Source: Streptomyces sp. cf386 (GTDB lineage: Bacteria; Actinomycetota; Actinomycetes; Streptomycetales; Streptomycetaceae). Taken from it: a stretch of DNA of 64,000 bases. Where the stretch lies: assembly GCF_900103585.1 (NCBI RefSeq), contig NZ_FNHV01000003.1, forward strand, positions 640,532 through 704,531, read 5' to 3'. This document shows, piece after piece, positions 24,485 to 32,284 of the stretch. The notes beneath the pieces were generated by a model. It was not told where the DNA came from. It did no database searches and saw only the letters and a program-made list of their open reading frames with translations. The position numbers and the translations under genes were made by a program. The stretch's first letter is position 1, and each line of letters starts with the position of its first letter.

Positions 24485-25264
24485 ATGCCCACCGCAGCCC
24501 CGTCCCCCGCCTCCCGCATCGCCGTCGTCACCGGCGCGAGCGGCGGAATCGGCGCCGCCACGGCACGACAGCTCGCCGCGGCCGGCTACCGGGTCGTCCT
24601 GACCGCCCGCCGCAAGGACCGCATCGAGGCGCTGGCCGAGGAGATCAACGCGGCCGGACACTCGGCGGCCGCCTACCAGCTGGACGTGACCGACCGGGCC
24701 GCGGTCGACGAGTTCGCCCTGGCCTTCAAGACGATCGGCGTCCTGGTCAACAACGCGGGCGGCGCACTCGGCGCCGACCCGGTGGCCACCGGCGACCCCG
24801 CCGACTGGCGCACGATGTACGAGACGAACGTCATCGGCACCCTGAATCTCACCCAGGCCCTGCTGCCGAAGCTGGACGCGAGCGGCGACGGCACGATCGT
24901 CGTCATCTCCTCCACGGCCGGCCACGGCACCTACGAGGGCGGCGCGGGCTACGTCGCCGCCAAGCACGGCACCCACGTCCTCGCCGAGACCCTCCGTCTG
25001 GAGATCGTCGGCCGCCCGGTCCGCGTCATCGAGATCGCCCCCGGCATGGTCAAGACGGACGAGTTCGCCCTGACCCGCTTCGCCGGCGACACGGACAGGG
25101 CAGCAAAGGTCTACGAGGGCGTCGCCGAACCCCTCACGGCCGACGACGTCGCCGACACGGTCACCTGGGCGGTCACCCGCCCCAGCCACGTCAACATCGA
25201 CCTCCTGGTCGTCCGCCCGCGCGCCCAGGCGTCCAACACCAAGGTGCACAGGGAGCTTCGGTGA
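24485..25264 (+). CDS. Short-chain dehydrogenase/reductase
   Basis: This 259-residue classical SDR has TGASGGIGAATARQL (cofactor loop), NNAGG, catalytic Ser in VVISSTAG, and YVAAK giving Tyr and Lys. IEIAPGMVKTDEF ends the active-site region. AR-R after strand 2 favours NADP. AAGGAG precedes the ATG. Its TGA overlaps the GTG of a small membrane-protein gene by 4 bp. The substrate is unknown. Confidence 0.92.
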   Translation: MPTAAPSPASRIAVVTGASGGIGAATARQLAAAGYRVVLTARRKDRIEALAEEINAAGHSAAAYQLDVTDRAAVDEFALAFKTIGVLVNNAGGALGADPVATGDPADWRTMYETNVIGTLNLTQALLPKLDASGDGTIVVISSTAGHGTYEGGAGYVAAKHGTHVLAETLRLEIVGRPVRVIEIAPGMVKTDEFALTRFAGDTDRAAKVYEGVAEPLTADDVADTVTWAVTRPSHVNIDLLVVRPRAQASNTKVHRELR

Positions 25265-25407
25265 CGGACGGCGACAAGGACAGGGCCCCGGCACGCAAGG
25301 ACCCGCACGACGAACGCCAGATGTGGTGGTGGCTCGCCTACTTCCTCTTCGGCATCCACATCGTGGCGTTCGTCATGATCTACGCGGTGACCCACGCTCC
25401 CAAGTGA
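25261..25407 (+). CDS. Small single-span membrane protein (DUF6126-like)
   Basis: A 48-residue product: a charged N-terminus followed by RQMWWWLAYFLFGIHIVAFV and a short tail ending THAPK. One membrane helix. It matches a small streptomycete family I recall as DUF6126. The GTG overlaps the SDR stop (GTGA), so it is translationally coupled to the dehydrogenase. Confidence 0.7.
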   Translation: MTDGDKDRAPARKDPHDERQMWWWLAYFLFGIHIVAFVMIYAVTHAPK

Positions 25408-25425
25408 GGAGCGTGGGCCGGGGCG

Positions 25426-26619
25426 TCAGCCCTTCACGCACACGACCTGCTTCAGCTTCGCCACGACCTCCACGAGGTCCCGCTGCTGATCGATGACCTG
25501 CTCGATCGGCTTGTAGGCGCCCGGAATCTCGTCCACGACACCGGAGTCCTTACGGCACTCCACGCCCCGCGTCTGCTCCTCCAGGTCCTTCGTCGAGAAG
25601 CGACGCTTCGCCGCGTTCCGGCTCATGCGCCGACCCGCGCCGTGCGAGGCCGAGTTGAAGGACATCGGGTTCCCGAGGCCCTTCACGATGTACGACCCCG
25701 TGCCCATCGAGCCCGGGATGATGCCGTACTCGCCGGAGCCGGCCCGGATCGCGCCCTTACGGGTCACGAGCATGTCCATGCCCTCATAGCGCTCCTCGGC
25801 CACGTAGTTGTGGTGCGCGCTGATCTCCGGCTCGAAGGTCGGCTTGGCCTTCTTGAACTCCTTGCGGATCACGTCCTTCAGGAGCGCCATCATGATCGTG
25901 CGGTTGTACTTGGCGTACTCCTGCGCCCAGAACAGGTCGTTGCGGTACGCCGCCATCTGCGGGGTGTCCGCGATGAACACGGCGAGGTCGCGGTCGACCA
26001 GGCCCTGGTTGTGCGGGAGCTTCTGGGCCACGCCGATGTGGAACTCGGCGAGTTCCTTGCCGATGTTCCGGGAACCGGAGTGCAGCATCAGCCAGACAGA
26101 ACCGTCCGTATCGATGCACACCTCGACAAAGTGGTTGCCGCTTCCCAGCGTCCCCATCTGCTTCCCGGCCCGCTCCTGACGGAACTTGACCGCATCCGCG
26201 ATCCCGTCGAACCGCCCCCAGAAGTCGTCCCAGCCCGCGGTGGCGAACCCGTGCATCCGCGCCGGATCCACGGGATCGTCATGCATCCCCCGCCCCACCG
26301 GAATGGCCTGCTCGACCTTCGACCGCAGCCGCGACAGATCCCCCGGCAGATCATTGGCCGTCAGCGACGTCTTCACCGCCGACATCCCGCACCCGATGTC
26401 CACCCCGACCGCCGCAGGACACACAGCCCCCTGCATCGCGATGACGGACCCGACCGTCGCCCCCTTGCCGTAATGCACGTCCGGCATCACAGCGAGGCCC
26501 TTGATCCACGGCAGGGTCGCGACGTTCCGCAGCTGCTGCAGGGCCACGTCCTCGACCGTCGCCGGGTCGGTCCACATACGGATCGGAACCTTCGCGCCCG
26601 GCATCTCCACGTACGACAT
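25426..26619 (-). CDS. rtcB: RNA-splicing ligase RtcB
   Basis: The 397-residue protein has all RtcB landmarks: GVDIGCGMSAV (metal-binding Asp and Cys), GSGNHFVEV, MLHSGSRNIG, HHNYVAEE, and SASHGAGRRMSR with H326 as the guanylylated His. It joins 2',3'-cyclic phosphate or 3'-phosphate ends to 5'-OH RNA ends using GTP and Mn2+. No archease or RtcA gene adjoins it. The ATG at 26619 follows an AT-richer leader. In actinobacteria the target RNA is not generally known; tRNA or stress-cleaved RNA repair is possible. Confidence 0.95.
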   Translation of the reverse strand: MSYVEMPGAKVPIRMWTDPATVEDVALQQLRNVATLPWIKGLAVMPDVHYGKGATVGSVIAMQGAVCPAAVGVDIGCGMSAVKTSLTANDLPGDLSRLRSKVEQAIPVGRGMHDDPVDPARMHGFATAGWDDFWGRFDGIADAVKFRQERAGKQMGTLGSGNHFVEVCIDTDGSVWLMLHSGSRNIGKELAEFHIGVAQKLPHNQGLVDRDLAVFIADTPQMAAYRNDLFWAQEYAKYNRTIMMALLKDVIRKEFKKAKPTFEPEISAHHNYVAEERYEGMDMLVTRKGAIRAGSGEYGIIPGSMGTGSYIVKGLGNPMSFNSASHGAGRRMSRNAAKRRFSTKDLEEQTRGVECRKDSGVVDEIPGAYKPIEQVIDQQRDLVEVVAKLKQVVCVKG

Positions 26620-26835
26620 ATCGTCCTCTATCCCCCGGAAATCACATACAAGTCTGAAATCGCAAAACCGGCGCCAGGGTCGATGAAAAGGGACAACGGA
26701 CCGGCGTCCACGGCAGTGCGTGCGATACACATTGTCTCCAGGGGACGCCCCCGCGCAGCAAGCGAATAACCAGCGGGGACACTGGAACACCGGCATCGCA
26801 CCGACCACACAGCCACCGTCGAAAGGAGCCTGACC

Positions 26836-27723
26836 GTGCAGCGAAAGGCGTATGTACCCGGCGTCGCCGCGCTCCTCGCGGCGTTGCTGGCCGGCTGCAC
26901 CGGCAGTTCCGACAGCGGCGGTTCGACCGACGACTCCAACCCCGGTGACTCGGGCACGGCGACCGCGGCGGCCGAGCCCGGCCGGTACACCACGCTGCCC
27001 GAAGCCTGCGAAGTGGTGGGCCAGGACACGCTCGACGCGTTGCTGCCCGGCATCAAGGAGCTCACGGACGAGGAGCAGCGCGAGAAGGCGTACGAGGGCA
27101 CGCCGACGCTGACCTACGACACGGACCGCAAGATCGGCTGCCGTTGGAAGGTCGAGTCGGCGGACGCCACGGACCATCTCTTCGTCGACTTCGAGCGTGT
27201 GGTGTCGTACGACACATCGGTCAGCGACGACAGCGAGGCGGAGCAGCTCTTCGCGACCCAGCAGGAGGCCGCCGACCTTCCGGAGCCGACGAGTTCGGAG
27301 AGCGGTGAGGGCACCGCCTCCGCCGACGCGAGCGGCTCGCCCTCCTCCTCGGTCTCGACCTCAGCCTCGGCCTCACCCTCGACCTCACCCTCCAATTCGC
27401 CCTCTACGTCCGACTCATCCCCTTCGTCCTCCACCTCCCCCTCCAACTCCTCCAGCCCCACCGACGGCGCGCCCCCCGCCGAGCTCCAGCCCCGCGTTCT
27501 CGACGACCTCGGTGACGAGGCCTTCCTCGACGACGCGCTCAGCAGCTCTGGTTCGACGGCCCAGCAGCGCACGGTGACTGTGGCGTTCCGCACGTCCAAC
27601 GTGATCGTGAGGATCGTGTACGAGGAGCAGCCGGCGACCGTCGGCACGGTTCCGGACAGTGAGGAAATGCAGGACAGGGCCCTGAATCTGGCCTCGCAAC
27701 TGGCGGACGAACTCGCGGAGTAG
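26836..27723 (+). CDS. Lipoprotein with DUF3558-like domain and Ser/Pro linker
   Basis: The 295-residue protein has a lipoprotein signal ending LLAGC21. It then has TLPEACEVVGQDTLDALLPG and, about 40 residues later, GCRWKVE, a Cys pair typical of DUF3558-like lipoproteins. A low-complexity Ser/Thr/Pro stretch (about 155-210) splits the domain from RVLDDLGDEAFLDDAL and a terminal beta region. GTG 26836 follows AAAGGAG. The next gene encodes a similar protein. Role unknown; extracellular, membrane-anchored. Confidence 0.8.
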   Translation: MQRKAYVPGVAALLAALLAGCTGSSDSGGSTDDSNPGDSGTATAAAEPGRYTTLPEACEVVGQDTLDALLPGIKELTDEEQREKAYEGTPTLTYDTDRKIGCRWKVESADATDHLFVDFERVVSYDTSVSDDSEAEQLFATQQEAADLPEPTSSESGEGTASADASGSPSSSVSTSASASPSTSPSNSPSTSDSSPSSSTSPSNSSSPTDGAPPAELQPRVLDDLGDEAFLDDALSSSGSTAQQRTVTVAFRTSNVIVRIVYEEQPATVGTVPDSEEMQDRALNLASQLADELAE

Positions 27724-27845
27724 CGCCCCTCGCCCGCCCCACTGCGCCCGTGTGCGACGTAACCGAAACGAGACCACACACCTTCTTCACCGCGTACCGT
27801 GGCCCCTCGGACCCGATCCGACCGCAGGAACCACGAGTGTCAGTC

Positions 27846-28751
27846 ATGAGTGAAGGAACCATGCAGCGAGCAGCAGAGCGAGACCAGCGTGACCGGCGTG
27901 ACCAGCGCGAGCAGTGGGCAAGGGGCCTGCGCCGTGTCCTTGTCTGCGCGGCAGCCGTCCCGGTGATGCTGATCGCCACGGGCTGCTCCTCCGACTCCGG
28001 TTCGGACGACGGAGCCGGGGACAGCGCGAAGGCGTCGGCGTCGGAGTCGTCCGCGAGCCCGTCGCCGACGGTGCAGGCGGTCGCGTACAAGGCGCTTCCC
28101 GATCCGTGCAAGGTGCTGACGAAGAACACGCTGGAGGTGCTGGCCCCGAAGGCCAAGTCGGGCAAGAAGGGGTCGTCGGACGACGCCTCGACGCGCAGCT
28201 CCTGCTCCTGGAGCAGCCTCGACAACAACGGCGTGAAGGGCTCGCAGTTCCGCTGGCTGAACGTCTCCCTGCTGCGCTTCGACTCGGACGTCACACGCGG
28301 CTCGGGCAACCAGCTGGCGCGGGAGTACTACGAGACGCAGGTCGAGGACGCCCGTGCGGTGAGCGGCGCGAAGAACGTGAAGTCGGAGCCGGTCACCGGG
28401 GTGGGCGACGAGGCGACAGCGGTGCGCTACGACCTGAAGAAGAAGGAGGGCGCCTTCAAGCAGGAGACGGTCGTGGCCCGGGTGGAGAACGTGGTCGTCA
28501 CGCTCGACTACAACGGCGCCGGTCTGGCCGGCGAGAAGACCCCGAGCGCGGACGACCTGAACAAGCTCGCGCAGAAGGCCGCCAAGGAGGCGGTGGCCGC
28601 CGTGACCAAGGAGAACGGCAGCGGCAGCGCGGGCACGCCGAGCAGCACCCCTTCGAAGTCGGCTTCGAAGTCTCCCTCGAAGTCGCCGTCCGGCAGCTCC
28701 TCGAAGGCGGCGTCCAGCTCCCCGTCCAAGTCAGCGTCGAAGAAGAGCTGA
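27846..28751 (+). CDS. Lipoprotein with DUF3558-like domain
   Basis: The 301-residue protein has a long charged N-terminus (RDQRDRRDQREQW), a hydrophobic segment and a lipobox ATGC47. LPDPCKVLTKNTLEVLAP and SCSWSSLDNN follow, giving the same Cys pair as the preceding gene. It also has VKSEPVTGVGDEATAVRYDL and a C-terminal Ser/Lys-rich tail from about residue 260. ATG 27861 preceded by GAAGGA is an equally good start. It probably arose by duplication with the upstream lipoprotein gene. Function unknown. Confidence 0.8.
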   Translation: MSEGTMQRAAERDQRDRRDQREQWARGLRRVLVCAAAVPVMLIATGCSSDSGSDDGAGDSAKASASESSASPSPTVQAVAYKALPDPCKVLTKNTLEVLAPKAKSGKKGSSDDASTRSSCSWSSLDNNGVKGSQFRWLNVSLLRFDSDVTRGSGNQLAREYYETQVEDARAVSGAKNVKSEPVTGVGDEATAVRYDLKKKEGAFKQETVVARVENVVVTLDYNGAGLAGEKTPSADDLNKLAQKAAKEAVAAVTKENGSGSAGTPSSTPSKSASKSPSKSPSGSSSKAASSSPSKSASKKS

Positions 28752-28807
28752 CCGTCACACCTGCCCCATCGCTGAGTCACAACTCGCAGCTCAGCCACGC
28801 CTGTTGC

Positions 28808-28840
28808 ATGAGCCCGGCCCCCTCCAGGGACCGGGCTCAT
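28808..28840 (+). terminator. Terminator after the second lipoprotein gene
   Basis: ATGAGCCCGG (28808-28817) pairs with CCGGGCTCAT (28831-28840); part of the 13-nt loop can pair further. It lies 56 bp after the stop codon and before the DUF2637 gene. Confidence 0.7.
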
Positions 28841-28879
28841 GCCATCCGTGAATCCGGACGCCGCACAGATGTGCCACCC

Positions 28880-28893
28880 TGTTGCGCGCAACA
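28880..28893. promoter_or_regulatory. Perfect 14-bp palindrome upstream of DUF2637 gene
   Basis: TGTTGCGCGCAACA is a perfect palindrome 25 bp upstream of the GTG start. A protein-binding site is the likeliest reading. No regulator gene adjoins it. Confidence 0.5.
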
Positions 28894-28917
28894 GCATGCA
28901 CTGGGAGGGGAGTACGA

Positions 28918-30213
28918 GTGGCCGCGCCACCACCGCAGCTGACTCGGACGCATCGCATTCTCATCGGTGTGGTCGTGTTCGGCGCCGTGATCATCGCCGG
29001 CATCGGCTTCGCCGGTTCGTACGCGGCCGTCCGCGAGCTGGCCATCCAGAAGGGCTTCGGGAACTTCAGCTATGTCTTCCCGATAGGCATCGACGCGGGC
29101 ATCTGCGTCCTCCTCGCCCTGGATCTGCTTCTGACGTGGATCCGTATCCCGTTCCCGCTCCTGCGTCAGACGGCCTGGCTGCTGACGGCGGCGACGATCG
29201 CCTTCAACGGCGCGGCCGCCTGGCCGGACCCGCTGGGCGTGGGGATGCACGCCGTGATCCCGATCCTGTTCGTGGTGGCGGTGGAGGCGGCCCGCCACGC
29301 GATCGGCCGCATAGCGGACATCACGGCCGACAAGCACATGGAGGGGGTCCGCCTCACCCGCTGGCTCCTCTCCCCCCTCCCGACGTTCCTCCTGTGGCGC
29401 CGTATGAAGCTGTGGGAGCTGCGCTCCTACGAGCAGGTCATCAAGCTGGAGCAGGAGCGCCTGGTGTACCAGGCCCGCCTGCGCTCCCGCTTCGGCCGCG
29501 GGTGGCGCCGGAAGGCCCCGGTGGAGTCCCTGATGCCGCTGCGCCTGGCGCGGTACGGGGTGCCGCTGGCGGAGACGGCTCCGGCGGGCCTGGCGGCGGC
29601 GGGCATCGAGCCGGCACTGCTGCCGCCGGCGCCGAAGCAGGCCCTGGACGTGGCACCCGTGGCGCCTGTGGCCCCCGTAGCGGATGTGGCACCGGTCCCC
29701 CGGCAACCGGCGCCCCCTCGCGAGGAGCGCCATGAGCTGATGGTCGGCGCCCCGGGCCCCGAGCAGCAGGAGTACGTGCAGGACTGGTTCAACACCCCGC
29801 GCAACGTCGACTACCAGGGCGGCTACGACCCCGCGTACAACCCCCGGGAACAGTACGAGCAGTGGTACGAGGAGCAGGTCCAGGCCGAGCAGTACCAGGA
29901 GCAGTTCCAGGAGGAACCCCCCGCCCAGGAGCCCTCCCCGGAGGAGACCGGCAGCTTTCCCATCCCGGTGAGCCCCGGTCGCACCCGTGAACTCGGCGAG
30001 GGCGGCGGCCCGCCGGAACCCACCGAGGAGGACTACTACCTGGTCTTCCGTGAGTCGATAAAGGGCGGGAACGGGGCGCCCACTCCGCGTGGATTCATCG
30101 CCGACGTCGAGGCGACGTACGGCATCGCCCTGGAGGAAGCCGAGTCCAAGCGCATGGTGAACCGCTTCTCCAACCGCCTCAACGCGGAACTGACGGACGA
30201 GCACATCGCCTGA
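28918..30213 (+). CDS. DUF2637 membrane protein with long cytoplasmic tail
   Basis: The 431-residue protein starts with four hydrophobic segments (HRILIGVVVFGAVIIAGIGF, NFSYVFPIGIDAGICVLLAL, TAWLLTAATIAFNGAAAW, MHAVIPILFVVAVEAARHAI). These are the DUF2637 module, related in pattern to Spd-type plasmid-spread proteins. A long hydrophilic tail follows with Pro/Ala- and Glu/Gln-rich stretches. The tail ends in a conserved-looking block, APTPRGFIADVEATYGIALE, and NRFSNRLNAEL, possibly DNA- or partner-binding. GTG 28918 has GGGAGGGG upstream. Lone DUF2637 genes are common in streptomycete chromosomes; function not established. Confidence 0.8.
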   Translation: MAAPPPQLTRTHRILIGVVVFGAVIIAGIGFAGSYAAVRELAIQKGFGNFSYVFPIGIDAGICVLLALDLLLTWIRIPFPLLRQTAWLLTAATIAFNGAAAWPDPLGVGMHAVIPILFVVAVEAARHAIGRIADITADKHMEGVRLTRWLLSPLPTFLLWRRMKLWELRSYEQVIKLEQERLVYQARLRSRFGRGWRRKAPVESLMPLRLARYGVPLAETAPAGLAAAGIEPALLPPAPKQALDVAPVAPVAPVADVAPVPRQPAPPREERHELMVGAPGPEQQEYVQDWFNTPRNVDYQGGYDPAYNPREQYEQWYEEQVQAEQYQEQFQEEPPAQEPSPEETGSFPIPVSPGRTRELGEGGGPPEPTEEDYYLVFRESIKGGNGAPTPRGFIADVEATYGIALEEAESKRMVNRFSNRLNAELTDEHIA

Positions 30214-30240
30214 CCGGCACAAGGAACCTGACCGGCACAA

Positions 30241-30275
30241 GGAAAGGGGGCCCTCGATCCGAGGGCCCCCTTTCC
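30241..30275. terminator. Bidirectional terminator between DUF2637 and lysS genes
   Basis: A perfect 16-bp stem, GGAAAGGGGGCCCTCG (30241-30256) with its complement at 30260-30275, closes a 3-nt loop. A and T runs at both ends suit termination in both directions for the convergent genes. Confidence 0.9.
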
Positions 30276-30284
30276 TGTCACGGC

Positions 30285-32021
30285 CTACTCGCCGAGCAGG
30301 CTCCGCACCCGCTCCTGCCCCACCGCCAACAGCAGCGTGGGCAGCCGCGGCCCGGTGTCCCGCCCGACCAGCAGGTGGTACAGCAGGGCGAAGAACGTCC
30401 GCTGGGCGGTCTTGATCTCGGCCGGCAGCTCCTTGGGCGTGGCGTCCGCGGAGAACCCTGCCTGCACCTTGGGCACGCCGTACACGAGGTGGGTCAGCCC
30501 GTCCAGCGACCAGTGCTCGGCGAGTCCGTCGAGCAGCAGCCGCAGCGACTGCTGGGACGCCTCGTCGAGGGACTTCAGCAGCTCGGCGTCGGGCTCGTCG
30601 CGCACGATGGTCCGCTGGTCGGCGGGCACCTGCGTGTTGATCCAGGCCTCTGCCTTGTCGTACCGGGGACGCGCCTCGTCCAGCGCGCCCAGCGGGTTCT
30701 CCGGGTCCAGCTCGGAGAGGATCCGCAGCGCCTGGTCCTGGTGCCCGGCGGTGATGTCGGCGACGGACGCGAGCGTCCGGTACGGCAGCGGCCGCACGGT
30801 CCTCGGCAGCTCACCGCCCGCCGTGCGCACGGCACGCGAGTGCGCGGCGATGTCGGCCGGCAGAGCGGAGCCGTCGGCGACCTTCCCGTCGAGCTTGTCC
30901 CACTCGTCGTAGAGCCGCTGGATCTCCTGGTCGAAGGCGATCTTGAAGGACTGGTTGGGCCGACGACGGGCGTAGAGCCAGCGCAGGATCTGCGGCTCCA
31001 TGATCTTCAGCGCGTCGCCGGGCGTGGGCACCCCACCCCGCGACGACGACATCTTCGCCATCCCGGAGATCCCCACGAAGGCGTACATGGGCCCGATGGG
31101 CTGCTTGCCGCCGAAGATCCCGACGATCTGCCCACCGACCTGGAAGCTCGACCCGGGGGACGAGTGGTCCACGCCGCTCGGCTCGAAGACGACACCCTCG
31201 TACGCCCACCGCATGGGCCAGTCGACCTTCCAGACCAGCTTGCCGCGGTTGAACTCGTTGAGCCGGACGGTCTCCGAGAAGCCGCACTCGTTGCAGGTGT
31301 ACGACAGCTCGGTGGTGTCGTCGACGTAGGAGGTGACGGTGGTGAGGTCCTTCTCGCAGTTGCCGCAGTAGGGCTTGTACGGGAAGTACCCGGCGGAGCC
31401 GAAGCTTCCGTCGTCCTCGCTCGCCGCGCCGGAACCCTCGGCGGCCTCCAGCTCGGCCTCGTCGACCGGCTTCTGCGACTTCTTGGCGCCGGCCTTCTGC
31501 TTGGTGCGGTACTGGGCGAGGACGGCGTCGATGTCGCCCCGGTGCTTCATGGCGTGCAGGACCTGCTCGCGGTACACGCCCGAGGTGTACTGCGCGGTCT
31601 GGCTGATCCCGTCGAACTCCACGCCGAGCTCGGCGAGCGCCTCGACCATGGCCGCCTTGAAGTGCTCGGCCCAGTTCGGGTACGCCGAGCCCTGCGGCGC
31701 CGGCACGGAGGTCAGCGGCTTGCCGATGTGCTGGAGGTGGGTCTCCTCGGAGACGCCCGCGATCCCCTGGGGCACCTTGCGGTACCGGTCGTAGTCATCC
31801 CAGGAGATGAGGTGGCGGACCTGGTACCCGCGCCGCCGGATCTCGTCGGCGACGAGGTGCGGGGTCATGACCTCGCGCAGGTTGCCCAGGTGGATGGGTC
31901 CGGAGGGGGAGAGACCCGACGCGACGACGACCGGTTTGCCCGGGGCCCGACGCTCCGACTCCTCGATGACCTCATCCGCGAAACGGGAGACCCAGTCGGT
32001 GGTCTCGGTGCTCTGAGCCAC
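30285..32021 (-). CDS. lysS: Lysyl-tRNA synthetase, class I
   Basis: The 578-residue enzyme is the archaeal-type class I LysRS. It has the HIGH-like motif HLGN (44-47) in SGPIHLGNLREVMTPH, a zinc-ribbon-like insertion with CGNC and CNEC (about 219-248), and KMSSS near 322-326. It charges tRNA-Lys. Actinobacteria often carry this form alongside or instead of class II LysRS. GTG 32021 follows AAGGA. It is divergent from argS across 263 bp. Confidence 0.93.
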   Translation of the reverse strand: MAQSTETTDWVSRFADEVIEESERRAPGKPVVVASGLSPSGPIHLGNLREVMTPHLVADEIRRRGYQVRHLISWDDYDRYRKVPQGIAGVSEETHLQHIGKPLTSVPAPQGSAYPNWAEHFKAAMVEALAELGVEFDGISQTAQYTSGVYREQVLHAMKHRGDIDAVLAQYRTKQKAGAKKSQKPVDEAELEAAEGSGAASEDDGSFGSAGYFPYKPYCGNCEKDLTTVTSYVDDTTELSYTCNECGFSETVRLNEFNRGKLVWKVDWPMRWAYEGVVFEPSGVDHSSPGSSFQVGGQIVGIFGGKQPIGPMYAFVGISGMAKMSSSRGGVPTPGDALKIMEPQILRWLYARRRPNQSFKIAFDQEIQRLYDEWDKLDGKVADGSALPADIAAHSRAVRTAGGELPRTVRPLPYRTLASVADITAGHQDQALRILSELDPENPLGALDEARPRYDKAEAWINTQVPADQRTIVRDEPDAELLKSLDEASQQSLRLLLDGLAEHWSLDGLTHLVYGVPKVQAGFSADATPKELPAEIKTAQRTFFALLYHLLVGRDTGPRLPTLLLAVGQERVRSLLGE

Positions 32022-32125
32022 GTCGGCACGTCCTTCTTTCTCCAGGGCAGCCGTACGGTCAACGGCTGGCGCCCTCATTGTCCCAGCTAGGACGGCAACA
32101 ATGAAAACGCCTTATCAGGGGCCGA

Positions 32126-32200
32126 CCTAGGGGCGCGGGGCTGTACCGATTTGCGGCTCCGCCGCGTGGGCGCGACAAGCCCCCACCGTCCCGCACCCGG
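32126..32200. repeat. Streptomycete dispersed intergenic repeat between lysS and argS
   Basis: GGGGCGCGGGGCTGTACCGA, then TTTGCGGCTCCGCCGCGTGG and GCGCGACAAGCCCCCACC, is a sequence type I recognise as recurring in intergenic regions of many Streptomyces. CGGCTCCGCCG can form a small hairpin. It lies between the two divergent synthetase promoters, leaving under 90 bp for the argS promoter. Confidence 0.55.
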
Positions 32201-32284
32201 CAGCGAGACGGAAAAACCCCTTTGCGACCCCGTGGGATACTGACCGTGTCTATCTGATCCCCCGAGGAGAACGGCTCCCACCCC

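Noticed and set aside
30375..32090. Open frames of about 570-640 codons antisense to lysS and argS
   Set aside because: They mirror well-identified synthetase genes and show no recognisable domains; third-position GC bias belongs to the synthetases.
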